A DNA stretch of 64,000 nucleotides from JAHWKV01 sp040905365 (GTDB lineage Bacteria; Actinomycetota; CADDZG01; JAHWKV01): positions 1 through 64,000 of the forward strand of contig JBBDRQ010000047.1 of NCBI GenBank assembly GCA_040905365.1. The letters are read 5' to 3'. This document shows, one piece after another, positions 34,201 to 42,815 of this stretch. Every line of letters begins with the position of its first letter. Within the stretch, counting starts at the first letter, position 1. The notes beneath the pieces are model-generated. The model worked only from the letters and a program-made list of their open reading frames with translations. It searched no databases and had not been told where the DNA came from. The position numbers were made by a program, and so were the translations under genes.

Positions 34201-35867
34201 GGCAACCCTTCGAACGGATCGTCCCGCACGGCCTCCTCCGGACGCGTGGCCCAGGGCGGATAGGGGAACGTAAAAACCATCGGTGCCGGTATACCGGGCT
34301 GGAACAGCACCATGGTGCCCGGCTTAAAAAGACGGGCCCGCGCCCGGGTGGAGGGCAGCATCCACCCGTACTCGGCCCGCTCGGCCTCGGCGGCGTCCAG
34401 ACGCCCCGCCACCCTAATCGATGCGTTCTCTACCACCTCCGGCGCCACCTTGGACGCGGTTTGCTGGGCGCCGATGAGAATGATCCCGAGCGACCGTCCC
34501 CGCTGAGCTATATCGATAAGGGTTTCCTTGATGGGAGAGTGGCCTTCCCGGGGCGCATACCTGTTGAGCTCGTCGAGCACTACCACCTGCAGGGGCAGTC
34601 GCTGCCCGGTCTTCTCCTTGCCGGCAAAAATCTCGTCGAGCAAGGCGCCGACTACGAAGCGCTGCGCGAAGTCGTGAAGCTTGTGCAGGTCCACGACCGT
34701 CACCGCCTCCGCCATCCGGTCCACCCGGTGCCCGTCGCAGCGCACCAAACGCCCGATGCGGTGCTCGGCGGCACGCAGACGGCGCATGAACGCGGCCGCG
34801 GTCCCCCCCTGTACCCGGCCGGTCCAGGACTGGTCCGGCTCGCCGCCGTCGGGGTCGAGGTGGTCCTCGATCACCTCGACCAGGTCCGCCAACGACACAA
34901 CCTTCCTCCCCTCGATCTCGACGGCGCCCGCCTCGCCAACCACCGGCTCGGCGTGGCGAATGAGCTGCGCCCTCACCCGCTCCTCAACGAAGGTGAGCTG
35001 GTTGCGAAAGTCCCCCGTCTCGGCGAACAGGAACCGCAGCAAGCCCAGCTCGACAAACTCCTGCGGTGTCCACGAATAGGCGCTTACTCCCTCGGTCCGC
35101 GAGTCGGTATCGGGCACCAGCCCCACCGACGGCCGGGGCGGCGCCCAAAACGACACCGACGGGAAGGGCTGAGCGTCGATGCCCAGGCGCGCCCACTCCT
35201 GTCCGGCCTCCGCCGACAGATCCTTGTTGGGCTTGTCGAGCCACAGCAGGTCCTCCTGCTTTACGTTGAAAACCAATACCCGCAGGTTGGAAGCGGCCGA
35301 ACCAAAATCCGCCGGGTGCGCGGTCAGGGAACGAAGCAGCGCCAGCGCAAACGAGGTCTTGGTCGCTACACCGGAGACCCCGGAGATCGAGATGTGGCCA
35401 CCCTTGCGCCCGTCGAAGAAGTCCAGGTCGATCCAGATCGGCAGACCGTCGCGGGCAAACCCTACCGGCAGCCGCCGCAGCATCTCATCCGCGTACAGAG
35501 CCTTGTCCCGGCTCTCGCCCTGCACCCGGTGCACCATTAGTCCGGGATCCGGCGCCACCCACACCTCGGGATCCACCCGGATGATCTGCACTGTGGCCGA
35601 CCGCGCCAGCTCCGCCGGCAGGGACCCATGCTCGGCGATCAGGAACGTGTCCGACTCGAACCGGGCGCCTTCAAACTTGGCGGCCACCTCCGTCACCAGG
35701 CCGTACAGGTCGACCTGCCCGGCGCGCGGGACCTGAGTGGTCACCTGGACCAGATCGTCGAGTTGCAGATAGTTGTCCTCGTCGATGATCACCCGGAACT
35801 CGGTACTGGTGGCCGGTTCCACGCCCAGCACGCGCCCGACCTTCTCCTGAGGGACGGCGTCAGCCAT
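34197..35867 (-). CDS. HerA-like DNA-translocase ATPase
   Basis: 556 residues. An N-terminal beta-barrel HAS-like domain (VGRVLGVEPATSTEFRVII) precedes a RecA-like ATPase. The P-loop reads SGVSGVATKTS, a family variant of GxxxxGKT. Walker B is VVVLDELNRYAP, followed by an arginine-containing QRGRSLGIILIGAQQ segment typical of HerA/FtsK-class pumps. It overlaps nurA by 8 bp, and in archaea HerA drives NurA. The stop lies within the CTAG of the adjoining repeat, so the last codons may have been altered by insertion. Confidence 0.85.
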   Translation of the reverse strand: MADAVPQEKVGRVLGVEPATSTEFRVIIDEDNYLQLDDLVQVTTQVPRAGQVDLYGLVTEVAAKFEGARFESDTFLIAEHGSLPAELARSATVQIIRVDPEVWVAPDPGLMVHRVQGESRDKALYADEMLRRLPVGFARDGLPIWIDLDFFDGRKGGHISISGVSGVATKTSFALALLRSLTAHPADFGSAASNLRVLVFNVKQEDLLWLDKPNKDLSAEAGQEWARLGIDAQPFPSVSFWAPPRPSVGLVPDTDSRTEGVSAYSWTPQEFVELGLLRFLFAETGDFRNQLTFVEERVRAQLIRHAEPVVGEAGAVEIEGRKVVSLADLVEVIEDHLDPDGGEPDQSWTGRVQGGTAAAFMRRLRAAEHRIGRLVRCDGHRVDRMAEAVTVVDLHKLHDFAQRFVVGALLDEIFAGKEKTGQRLPLQVVVLDELNRYAPREGHSPIKETLIDIAQRGRSLGIILIGAQQTASKVAPEVVENASIRVAGRLDAAEAERAEYGWMLPSTRARARLFKPGTMVLFQPGIPAPMVFTFPYPPWATRPEEAVRDDPFEGLP

Positions 35868-36807
35868 CGACCAGGCCCTTGTCCATGACTGCCCGGTTGA
35901 TACGCCGCATGACCAGCTCGCGGTCGCCCAGCAGCCGCCACAACCTGCGCTCCAAAGTGGCGATCGGCACCAAGTTCTGCGGGGCCCGCGTGTCCCAAAA
36001 CGACTTGGAGGCGAACCTTGGCAGGTGCTGGGTAACCAGGTCGGCCAACCGTACGGCCCGGTCCACCCCCACTGTGGTGCTCACCTCGCAACGGGCGATC
36101 GCCGCCCATGGGTGGCGGTCGGCCAGCTCGGCCAGACGCAAATACCAGGAAAACCGAGGGCGGACCCGGCCGAACTGAAAGATCGGAGTCCGCTGCCCCG
36201 CCCCAAGCCCCATAGCGACGGCTTGCTGGTCGGCCCCCAGATAGGTCTTCTGGTGGCTTTTGATGTACCCGATCACCTCCAGTGACTCCCGCAGACGAAG
36301 CGGACCGTCAGCCAGCACCAGCAGCCCGTCAGAGGCCAGCTCCCGCGCCAAGGTAACCTCCAACTCCTCGCGGGCCCTCTGCAGGTCCGCCCGCAGTTCG
36401 TCGGTGCGGTCCCCGGCAATCGAGCGGCTCCCGTAGTGGGTGGAGGGGTAGCCGGTTTTTAGCTCCGGCCGCTGCCCCGCACCGAAGACCCCCCACCGCT
36501 CAACCCGGCAGTCGTCAAAATGCGACCCACCGTCGTAGAGCACGGCGCCGGCGCCGACCGAGCCGAAAAGCCCTGGGACCAGCCCGTCGGAGGCCGTGCG
36601 GTAGAACGCGCGCGCGTCCACCCGGTCCACTCCGTCGATGAACACCGTCGCGGGCAGAACCTGTACGCCGGGCGAGACCGCCGACCAGCGGTCCGTCTCG
36701 ACGAAAAGGTCGACCTCCTCTTCGGAAACATCCAGCGCGGGGTCAACCTCGGTGGATGAGCCGTATTCGGGACTCCAAGGCTCCACCCACATGCGGCTCG
36801 ACTGCAT
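35860..36807 (-). CDS. NurA-domain nuclease
   Basis: 315 residues. Two acidic motifs match the NurA nuclease core: VFIDGVDRVDAR (~56-67) and LLVLADGPLRLRE (~160-172). The later segment includes IGYIKSHQKTYLG, a region shared by NurA proteins. It is first in the nurA-herA-sbcD-sbcC order and should work as a ring-fed 5' to 3' nuclease with HerA. A TAGCAT box (36814-36819) ends 6 bases before ATG 36807, consistent with leaderless expression. Family call rests on motifs and context. Confidence 0.78.
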   Translation of the reverse strand: MQSSRMWVEPWSPEYGSSTEVDPALDVSEEEVDLFVETDRWSAVSPGVQVLPATVFIDGVDRVDARAFYRTASDGLVPGLFGSVGAGAVLYDGGSHFDDCRVERWGVFGAGQRPELKTGYPSTHYGSRSIAGDRTDELRADLQRAREELEVTLARELASDGLLVLADGPLRLRESLEVIGYIKSHQKTYLGADQQAVAMGLGAGQRTPIFQFGRVRPRFSWYLRLAELADRHPWAAIARCEVSTTVGVDRAVRLADLVTQHLPRFASKSFWDTRAPQNLVPIATLERRLWRLLGDRELVMRRINRAVMDKGLVDG

Positions 36808-36939
36808 GGACCCATGCTAACGACCGGCGGTGACGCCTCCCGACCTTTTCCGCCGGAGCGGGAAACCTTTTTTTACAGTCGGTATGGTGGAGAGAGGAAC
36901 CGAACTCTTTCACTACCTTCGAAAGTGAGGTTGACGCAC

Positions 36940-37278
36940 ATGAGCGATCTAGCTGCCCGAAAGTGCGAGTCCTGCAGCCCCGACACCCCGCCGCTGACCG
37001 AAGAGGAAACCAAGGACCTGCTCGAACAGCTTGACGTGGGTTGGGGCGTCGAAAACAACATGATCCGGCGCGAGATCAAGCAGAAGAATTTCCGGGACGC
37101 CATGGGCCTTGCCGTCCGGGTGGGCATGGTCGCCGAAGCCGAAGGCCATCACCCGGACTTGGAGGTCGGCTACGGCCGCCTGGGTATCTCGATGACCACC
37201 CACTCCATAGGCGGCCTCAGCGACAACGACTTTATCCTAGCGGCAAAGATAGATACGCTGATCCGCGCACCGGAGTAA
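36940..37278 (+). CDS. 4a-hydroxytetrahydrobiopterin dehydratase
   Basis: 112 residues. The PCD motif EAEGHHPDLEVGYGRLGISM contains the catalytic histidines, followed by THSIGGLSDNDFILAAKID. The enzyme recycles oxidised pterin cofactors; some members act as moonlighting factors. GTGAGG lies 9 bases before ATG 36940. The N-terminus has a CESCSP pair not needed for the fold. No aromatic hydroxylase gene is in view. Confidence 0.92.
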   Translation: MSDLAARKCESCSPDTPPLTEEETKDLLEQLDVGWGVENNMIRREIKQKNFRDAMGLAVRVGMVAEAEGHHPDLEVGYGRLGISMTTHSIGGLSDNDFILAAKIDTLIRAPE

Positions 37279-37299
37279 AGCTACCGCTGCGGCGGCGAT

Positions 37300-37327
37300 C
37301 GAGCAACGCAGTCGATCGGGCGTCAGG
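37300..37327 (+). repeat. 28-bp repeat also found at the scaffold gap (42788)
   Basis: The same 28 bases (CGAGCAACGCAGTCGATCGG plus GCGTCAGG) occur at 42788-42815, directly before the N gap. Here it lies between the pterin dehydratase and ychF gene ends, suggesting a fragment of a third dispersed repeat. Confidence 0.8.
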
Positions 37328-37371
37328 AGCGCCCTGGATGCGACGCTGCCTCCCCCGGCCACCGCTAAACC

Positions 37372-38340
37372 TCACACGTTGAAGCGGAAGTTCGTTACGT
37401 CGCCTTCTCGGAAGACGTAGTCCTTGCCCTCGACTCGCAGCTTGGCGGCGGCTTTGGCCTTGTCCCAGTGACCGGCCTCCACCAGGGCGTCGTAGGAGAT
37501 CACCTCCGCCCGGATAAAACCCCGCTGGATATCCGAGTGGATGGCGCCCGCCGCCTCCGGCGCGGTGGCGCCCCGCTTCACCTCCCACGCCCGGGACTCG
37601 TCGTCGCCGGTCGTGAAAAATGTGATCAGGTCCAGCGAGCGGTAGATCTGCTCGATAACCACCCCCATCACGGGCTCCTCCACGCCGTACGCGCTCAGCA
37701 GTTCCTTGGCGTCGGAGGGACCCAGGCCGGCGACCTCGGCCTCGAGTAGAGCCGATACCGAGATGCACTCGAAATCGGGGTCGTCGATCTTGTCCCCGAG
37801 CCCATCCTCATCGACGTTATTGACCAGGACCATGGGCTTGAGCGTCACCGGAGCCAGCGCGGAGAACGTGGCAAGTTCGTCGCTCTCCCACGCCTGCGAG
37901 CTCAAGAAGCTACCCTCGTTGAGAAGATCCAGCGCCTTGTCGAGCGCCGGCACCTCCTTCTTGGACGCAGGATCCTTGCGAGCCTTACCGACGCGGGTTT
38001 CAAATGGACCCATGTCGAACAGAAGCAGATCTTCCTTGAATTCCCGAAGCGCCGCGGCGCCGTCCTGCCCGCCGAAGCTCGGCACCACAATCAAAAGGGC
38101 GTCCATGTTGCGCAACCGGGCCGCGGCGGCGGCCGCGGTGCGGGCGGTAGCGGTGACGTCCACCACCTGGACCTGGGCGTAGACGGTCTTACGGGAAGAG
38201 TGCAGCTCCGAGAGTTTGTCCAAACGCTCGTCCGGAACCGAAACTGCCGCTACGTCGCCGACCGGCTTGTCGCCGGCGATGGCGCGGAACAAAGTACTCT
38301 TGCCGGAGCCGGTAGGCCCGGTGATTCCAACAGTCTTCAA
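37372..38340 (-). CDS. ychF: YchF/OLA1-family P-loop NTPase
   Basis: 322 residues. P-loop GPTGSGKST at 8-16; the G4 motif reads NNVDE, as expected for the ATP-preferring OLA1/YchF group rather than NKxD; the C-terminal TGS-like domain ends VEGKDYVFREGDVTNFRFNV. YchF proteins associate with ribosomes and affect stress responses. It is shorter than the usual ~363 residues; the middle coiled-coil insert seems reduced. Confidence 0.9.
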   Translation of the reverse strand: MKTVGITGPTGSGKSTLFRAIAGDKPVGDVAAVSVPDERLDKLSELHSSRKTVYAQVQVVDVTATARTAAAAAARLRNMDALLIVVPSFGGQDGAAALREFKEDLLLFDMGPFETRVGKARKDPASKKEVPALDKALDLLNEGSFLSSQAWESDELATFSALAPVTLKPMVLVNNVDEDGLGDKIDDPDFECISVSALLEAEVAGLGPSDAKELLSAYGVEEPVMGVVIEQIYRSLDLITFFTTGDDESRAWEVKRGATAPEAAGAIHSDIQRGFIRAEVISYDALVEAGHWDKAKAAAKLRVEGKDYVFREGDVTNFRFNV

Positions 38341-38372
38341 CTGATCGCTCCGATACTCGAGGGGGTTTGCAA

Positions 38373-38630
38373 ATGGAAATCAGCGAGTCGGCGGCAGCCG
38401 CTCTCGAACGAGCCTACGAAGCCGCCGCGCGGTTCAATCCCGATGCCAAGATCCGGATCTACCGGCGCAAAGGTGAGATCCAGACTGGTTTCGCAGACGG
38501 CCCCTCCGAGGGAGACGCAACGGTTGAACACGATGGGATGGTCCTTTTCGTAGCAACTGACGTGGGCGACGGAGTGCTGGACACCAGCGAGGAGCACGAT
38601 CATCTGCTGGTACGCGAGCCTTCAGACTAA
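38373..38630 (+). CDS. HesB/IscA-like fold small protein without cysteines
   Basis: 85 residues from ATG 38373, with GAGGGGG upstream. The pattern ISESAAAALERAYEA, IRIYRRKGEIQTGF, GDATVEHDGMVLFV and DGVLDTSEEHDHLL resembles the Fe-S biogenesis (HesB/IscA) domain. The three metal-binding cysteines are absent, so cluster binding is unlikely. The resemblance is moderate and I hold the family loosely. It is divergent from ychF and its end overlaps the SGNH gene by 4 bp. Confidence 0.6.
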   Translation: MEISESAAAALERAYEAAARFNPDAKIRIYRRKGEIQTGFADGPSEGDATVEHDGMVLFVATDVGDGVLDTSEEHDHLLVREPSD

Positions 38631-39370
38631 CCGTGGGCGGCCTTTAGAACCGTCGGATACATTACCTCGGCCCACAGCTTGTATCCGGCTGCGCCCGGGT
38701 GAAACCAGTCGGAGCTGTAGTGCTTTTCGGGCTCGGTCTCAAAAGCCCTGCGGGTACCGGCGGCCAGATCCACAAACGGCAGATCCCGCTCTTTCGCCTC
38801 GGCTTCGATTGCCCGCCGCACCATATCGCCCCGCCACCCGGTAAGCGTGCGCAACGGCTCCAAGAAGATCGGCGAGGTTCCCATGTGCGGCGGCCCGACG
38901 ACCACCAGATCCGCATCGCTTTCGCTTAGCCGGTCTAGGGCCTCGGCCATGTTTCTGCGAACCCGGAAGATCGGAGTCAAGTGAGTTGTGTCGTTGGCCC
39001 CGATCTCCACCACGATTAGATCCGGATCCAGCTCCAGCGCCTCATCCACCTGAGTGCGGGCCACATCGGCGGTGGTCGCGCCGCTGAACCCGACCACCTC
39101 CAAGGTTACGTGAAAGTTGCCGGCCAACCAGCGGGCCAGAAGCCACGGAAAGGAGTTCTCCGGAGTCGTACCGACGCCCACCGTCGTCGAATCTCCGATC
39201 ACCACGAACTTGAGCTTGTCGTCGGCGGGATCCCCGAACTCCCCGGCAACCGGCTGCTGCGGATCTGTCAGCGGGAAGTCGCGCTTTAGCGTGTAGACGA
39301 CCTGGGCGCCCAAAAACACGACGGTCCCCGCCAGCACGTAGCCGGCCGACTTGGCAACCTTGCGCAGCAT
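38627..39370 (-). CDS. SGNH/GDSL-type hydrolase, membrane-anchored
   Basis: 247 residues. An N-terminal anchor (YVLAGTVVFLGAQVVYTL) is followed by a GDSL domain: block I VVIGDSTTVGVG (nucleophile Ser), block III VEIGANDTT (oxyanion Asn), and DWFHPGAAGY with the catalytic Asp-x-x-His. Likely a lipase or esterase acting at the outer face. The substrate is unknown. It lies 20 bp downstream of greA on the same strand. Confidence 0.9.
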   Translation of the reverse strand: MLRKVAKSAGYVLAGTVVFLGAQVVYTLKRDFPLTDPQQPVAGEFGDPADDKLKFVVIGDSTTVGVGTTPENSFPWLLARWLAGNFHVTLEVVGFSGATTADVARTQVDEALELDPDLIVVEIGANDTTHLTPIFRVRRNMAEALDRLSESDADLVVVGPPHMGTSPIFLEPLRTLTGWRGDMVRRAIEAEAKERDLPFVDLAAGTRRAFETEPEKHYSSDWFHPGAAGYKLWAEVMYPTVLKAAHG

Positions 39371-39390
39371 CAGTTAGAGCAACCTCGTGG

Positions 39391-39867
39391 CTATTCGGCG
39401 GGGCGCAGGGCGACGACCTTGATCGAGAAACTCCCGTTGGGTGCCTCGACCACAGCTTCCTCCCCCACCTTCTTGCCGGCCAGAGCCTTGCCCATCGGCG
39501 AGGTTAACGTGATGGTCATGGCACCGGGAACCTTCTCCTCTGCGGAGTGGGCAAACAAGTAGTCCTCTTGATCGTCACCGTCGTCGACGGTGACGATCAG
39601 GCCTACCCCCACCTCGTCGGAGTCGGTCACCTCTTGGACTACCGCCTTGCTGATGGTGTTCTGCAGGTGGCGAATCCGCGCCTCCATCAGACCTTGGGCA
39701 TCCTTTGCCGAGTGGTACTCGGCGTTCTCCTTCAAGTCGCCCAGCTCGCGAGCGCGCTGCAGGCGTTCGGCCATCTCCTCCCGCTTGGGACCGGTCAGCT
39801 CCTCCAGCTCGGCACGCATCTTCTCAAGAGTCTGGGGACTGACGATTATCTGCTCGGCGTTGTTCAT
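39391..39867 (-). CDS. greA: Transcription elongation factor GreA
   Basis: 158 residues. The N-terminal coiled coil has LGDLKENAEYHSAKDAQGLM with the tip acidic residues that restart backtracked RNA polymerase. The C-terminal FKBP-like domain has TITLTSPMGKALAGKKVGEE. ATG 39867. A short repeat-family-2 fragment lies between it and fxsA. Confidence 0.96.
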   Translation of the reverse strand: MNNAEQIIVSPQTLEKMRAELEELTGPKREEMAERLQRARELGDLKENAEYHSAKDAQGLMEARIRHLQNTISKAVVQEVTDSDEVGVGLIVTVDDGDDQEDYLFAHSAEEKVPGAMTITLTSPMGKALAGKKVGEEAVVEAPNGSFSIKVVALRPAE

Positions 39868-39894
39868 TCCGGCAATCTTAACCGCCAGCCGGAA

Positions 39895-39916
39895 CCCGAT
39901 GGAGCACTAGTGCTCC
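39895..39916 (-). repeat. Terminal fragment of repeat family 2 at the fxsA stop
   Basis: On the minus strand CTAGTGCTCCATCGGG matches the family 2 left end exactly. The TAG in CTAG is the fxsA stop codon. GGAGCACTAGTGCTCC (39901-39916) forms a 16-bp perfect palindrome. Confidence 0.75.
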
Positions 39917-40380
39917 ACGTCGTCGGACTTCTCGTCCTCTCGGGAAACGACGGTGGTTCTGATCACCCGTGCGCGCCTTCGGGAGGATCGGCTTCCTGCA
40001 CTCCAGCCGGTGCGCCCGACCACCGCCAGCCGGCCGGCCTTGAGCAGAGCGGGCTTGACCACCGAGCGCAAACCCGGAATGAGCAAGGACAGCCCGAGAA
40101 AGTCGGTTAGAAAGCCCGGGGTAAGTAGCAGAGCCGCACCGAACAGGATCAGGGCGCCGTCTTGAATTTCGGCGGAGGGCATGCGTCCCTGGGCCAGGGT
40201 TCCGGTGAACCGCCCCCACACCGCAATCCCCTCGCGCTTGGCCAGCCAAGCCCCGAACAGGCTGAGGCCGATCAACGCCAGGATCGTCGGCCCGGTTCCC
40301 AGCACCTGCCCGACCTGAATAAGCACCGCTATCTCGGCGATGGGAACCAGGAAGAACAGCAAGGCCAGGTATCCGAGCAT
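39907..40380 (-). CDS. FxsA-family membrane protein
   Basis: 157 residues. Three or four helices: LGYLALLFFLVPIAEIAVLI, GPTILALIGLSLFGAWLAKREG and ALLLTPGFLTDFLGLSLLIPG, the last being the FxsA signature. The tail is basic then acidic. I chose ATG 40380 because a TACCCT box ends 7 bases upstream; the open frame to 40488 adds non-family sequence. In E. coli FxsA relieves F-plasmid exclusion of T7. The stop lies in a repeat end. Confidence 0.88.
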   Translation of the reverse strand: MLGYLALLFFLVPIAEIAVLIQVGQVLGTGPTILALIGLSLFGAWLAKREGIAVWGRFTGTLAQGRMPSAEIQDGALILFGAALLLTPGFLTDFLGLSLLIPGLRSVVKPALLKAGRLAVVGRTGWSAGSRSSRRRARVIRTTVVSREDEKSDDVEH

Positions 40381-40458
40381 GTACTTAAGGGTAACGCTTC
40401 CTCTTCCTAAGGGCGCTTCCCGTCCAACCGGCTGCTGGAATTGCTCGAACAGGTGTTC

Positions 40459-40464
40459 TATTAT
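40459..40464 (+). promoter_or_regulatory. -10 box for leaderless radical SAM gene
   Basis: TATTAT ends 6 bases before ATG 40471, and no Shine-Dalgarno is present, consistent with leaderless transcription. Confidence 0.5.
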
Positions 40465-40470
40465 CTTGTA

Positions 40471-41508
40471 ATGCGCTGGGACGATCAACTGCTCAAGCCG
40501 CCGGACGGCGAAACGGTCGAGCTACCGTTGTTCAACCAGAACGCCGTAGTACGGCGGTTTTACACCCCTGAGTTCGCCGGCATGGCTTTTTACGAGGTGC
40601 AGGCCAAGAGCATCATCAACCACCTGGCCCACGAGCGGTTCGGCTTCCGCCACACAATCAACCCTTACCGAGGCTGCTCTCATGCATGCGTTTACTGTTT
40701 CGCCCGTCCCACTCACACTTACCTCGACTTCGACGCCGGACGCGATTTCGAGACAAAGATCGTCGTCAAGACCAACGCACCAGAACTGCTCCGCAAAGAG
40801 CTGCGTGGACGAAGCTGGTCCGGTGAGCACATCGCGATGGGAACCAACACCGACAATTACCAAAGAGCCGAGGGCCGATACCGCCTGATGCGCGGGATTC
40901 TTAGCGAGCTCAACGCCGCCAGAAACCCCTACTCCATCCTGACCAAGTCCACCCTTATTCAGCGGGACCTGGATCTGCTGGTCGAAGGCGCCAAGGTGAC
41001 GGATGTATCCACAGCCTTCTCGGTAGGAACAATCGACGAGGAGGTTTGGCAAAAGTCCGAGCCCGGCACCCCCCACCCGCTCAAACGGCTGGAGGTGGTG
41101 CGGCGGCTCAACGAGGCCGGGGTTCGCTGCGGAGTCCTGATGGCGCCCATCCTGCCGGGCATCTCGGACTCCCCCGAGCAGCTCAAGGCGACGGTCGACG
41201 CCGTCGCGGCCGCAGGGGCAGCCAGCATCACGCCGATCACGCTGTATCTGCGGCCGGGCTTTCGCGAGGAATTCATGCTGTGGCTTAGCGATGCCTACCC
41301 GGAACTGGTGACCGACTATGGGCGCATGTACCGCACGAGCAACGCGCCCAAACCGGTTACTCAGGCCATCCAACAACGGGTCGAGCGGTTGAAGGGCGCA
41401 CACAGCTGGCAATACCGGCCCCGGCCGGACTCTCACCGAACCGCATCCCCGAAGAAGGGGCGTAAGTCGGCCGGAAACCTGCAACTCTCGCTCGGGCTCG
41501 AGCAATAG
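40471..41508 (+). CDS. Rv2578c-family radical SAM protein
   Basis: 345 residues. The radical SAM cluster motif is CSHACVYC (C-x3-C-x2-C variant) after HTINPYRGC. Further family segments are FARPTHTYLDFDAGRDFE, MGTNTDNYQRAE and VLMAPILPGISDSPEQL. The fold matches SplB-like proteins and the mycobacterial Rv2578c group, whose reaction is not established. I chose ATG 40471 (MRWDDQLL) on promoter spacing; GTG/TTG starts upstream are in frame. Confidence 0.9.
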   Translation: MRWDDQLLKPPDGETVELPLFNQNAVVRRFYTPEFAGMAFYEVQAKSIINHLAHERFGFRHTINPYRGCSHACVYCFARPTHTYLDFDAGRDFETKIVVKTNAPELLRKELRGRSWSGEHIAMGTNTDNYQRAEGRYRLMRGILSELNAARNPYSILTKSTLIQRDLDLLVEGAKVTDVSTAFSVGTIDEEVWQKSEPGTPHPLKRLEVVRRLNEAGVRCGVLMAPILPGISDSPEQLKATVDAVAAAGAASITPITLYLRPGFREEFMLWLSDAYPELVTDYGRMYRTSNAPKPVTQAIQQRVERLKGAHSWQYRPRPDSHRTASPKKGRKSAGNLQLSLGLEQ

Positions 41509-41578
41509 ACGAGGCCTCGCCGGCATAGGTGGGAGAATGAGACTCGGAGCAACCCGGTAACGGACAAGGACCTCGTAA

Positions 41579-41956
41579 TTGACCACCAGTCTTAAGGCTT
41601 CGGCGCTCGGCGGGGTTGCGGCGGTGATCGCCAACCTCGTTGTTTTCTTTTGGGGCAACGTTCCCCAGACCGTACTGACCCCATTTGGCCGACCTATAAA
41701 CGCGGTCGCGGTTATAGCGGTGACCTTTTCCCCGGTGTTTCTCGCCGGGGCGGTCTTCTATGCACTCAGCGACCGATTTTGGGCCTATAGGGCCTTGGTG
41801 ATACTGCTAACCCTTGCGTCCCTGGTCACGCCCTTCGGGATCGAGGGCGCCCCGGGGACCATGGTGGTCACCCTGCTGGTAATGCACTTGGTTGCCGGTG
41901 GCGCCGCAGCATTTCTAGTGCCCAGAATCGCCGAGACGCTGGCAGAGGAAGACTAG
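41579..41956 (+). CDS. Four-helix membrane protein, DUF6069-like
   Basis: 125 residues, TTG start with AAGGA 8 bases upstream. Four hydrophobic helices: about 5-25, 38-62, 68-85 and 92-112 (LVVFFWGN, AVAVIAVTFSPVFLAGAVFY, LVILLTLASLV, TMVVTLLVMHLVAGGAAAFL). The layout and NVPQTVL loop resemble small actinobacterial DUF6069 proteins; function unknown. Confidence 0.72.
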   Translation: MTTSLKASALGGVAAVIANLVVFFWGNVPQTVLTPFGRPINAVAVIAVTFSPVFLAGAVFYALSDRFWAYRALVILLTLASLVTPFGIEGAPGTMVVTLLVMHLVAGGAAAFLVPRIAETLAEED

Positions 41957-41961
41957 CGTTG

Positions 41962-42675
41962 CTAGTCCGCCGCACTGCCGCCGTGGTCCACGGTTTCACG
42001 CGGTCTTGTCCGGGTCCCTGCAAGATGCACCGCTATCTGCGCCAGCGAACTCAGCTCCTCCAACTCGGCCGCCCTAAAGCGCGGACCCTTGTCCCGGCCG
42101 GCCATCAAAGCGCAGTCCGCGCTTAGAGGCGCCACCGCGACCTCGGGTTTACGCTCCGGCGTGACCGTCAGGTGCCTGGTCCAAGCCGAGGGCATCCAAT
42201 CCCCGGCCGAAAGTCTCAGCGGTTCGTCTAACGGCATCCACGGTGCAGCAAACCCCTCAAAGGTTGGGGACCCCGCGCTGCGCTTGAGCACCCGGGGTGT
42301 ATCCGGCCCCTCGACTATGGCTACCCAGTCGGCCCACACGGCACCGGCGAGGTTGTCGACCAGCGTGGACATGACCTTCTCGGCGGGGCCGTCGACCAGC
42401 ACCGCCGCCAGCTCCAGCGGCGACAGGAGGTTGAGAAACATGTCGGCGGGCCGGACGTCCTCGACCAGCAGCCTCGGCACATCGGCCTTAGCGGCCTTAA
42501 TGGCCTCCTGCAGTCCCGAAGGAGCCTCAAGAGTCAGCTCGTCTACCGCCAGTCCCCCGCTGCGCTCGACGACCTCCAGCGAAACAATGTTGGCGCCGCC
42601 GCGGCCCAGTGAACCGGCCAGAGCACCCAACGCGCCGGGTTGGTCCGGAAGGGATACGCGCAGCGTAAACAGCAT
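41962..42675 (-). CDS. ACT-domain protein with GAF-like C-terminal part
   Basis: 237 residues. Residues 1-70 form an ACT amino-acid-binding domain (LRVSLPDQPGALGALAGSLG, GGANIVSLEVVERSGG). The second half (VMSTLVDNLAGAVWADWVAIVEG to AELEELSSLAQIAVHLAG) has the pattern of a GAF-like sensor. There is no HTH or enzyme domain. Probably senses an amino acid; partner unknown. The 5' side runs toward the scaffold gap. Confidence 0.82.
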   Translation of the reverse strand: MLFTLRVSLPDQPGALGALAGSLGRGGANIVSLEVVERSGGLAVDELTLEAPSGLQEAIKAAKADVPRLLVEDVRPADMFLNLLSPLELAAVLVDGPAEKVMSTLVDNLAGAVWADWVAIVEGPDTPRVLKRSAGSPTFEGFAAPWMPLDEPLRLSAGDWMPSAWTRHLTVTPERKPEVAVAPLSADCALMAGRDKGPRFRAAELEELSSLAQIAVHLAGTRTRPRETVDHGGSAAD

Positions 42676-42787
42676 TGAGCGAACCTTTCAATCGACCGTC
42701 GACACCGACGATAGGCCCCTCATGTTTTGAATGAATTACGCAAAGGTCAATTCCACGTAAACAAACCCCGGCAAGCTGCTGTAGAAG

Positions 42788-42815
42788 CGAGCAACGCAGT
42801 CGATCGGGCGTCAGG
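42788..42815 (+). repeat. 28-bp repeat at the left edge of gap 1
   Basis: Identical to 37300-37327 and cut by the Ns. Repeat sequence at a gap edge suggests that the assembly broke in a longer dispersed repeat. Confidence 0.8.
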
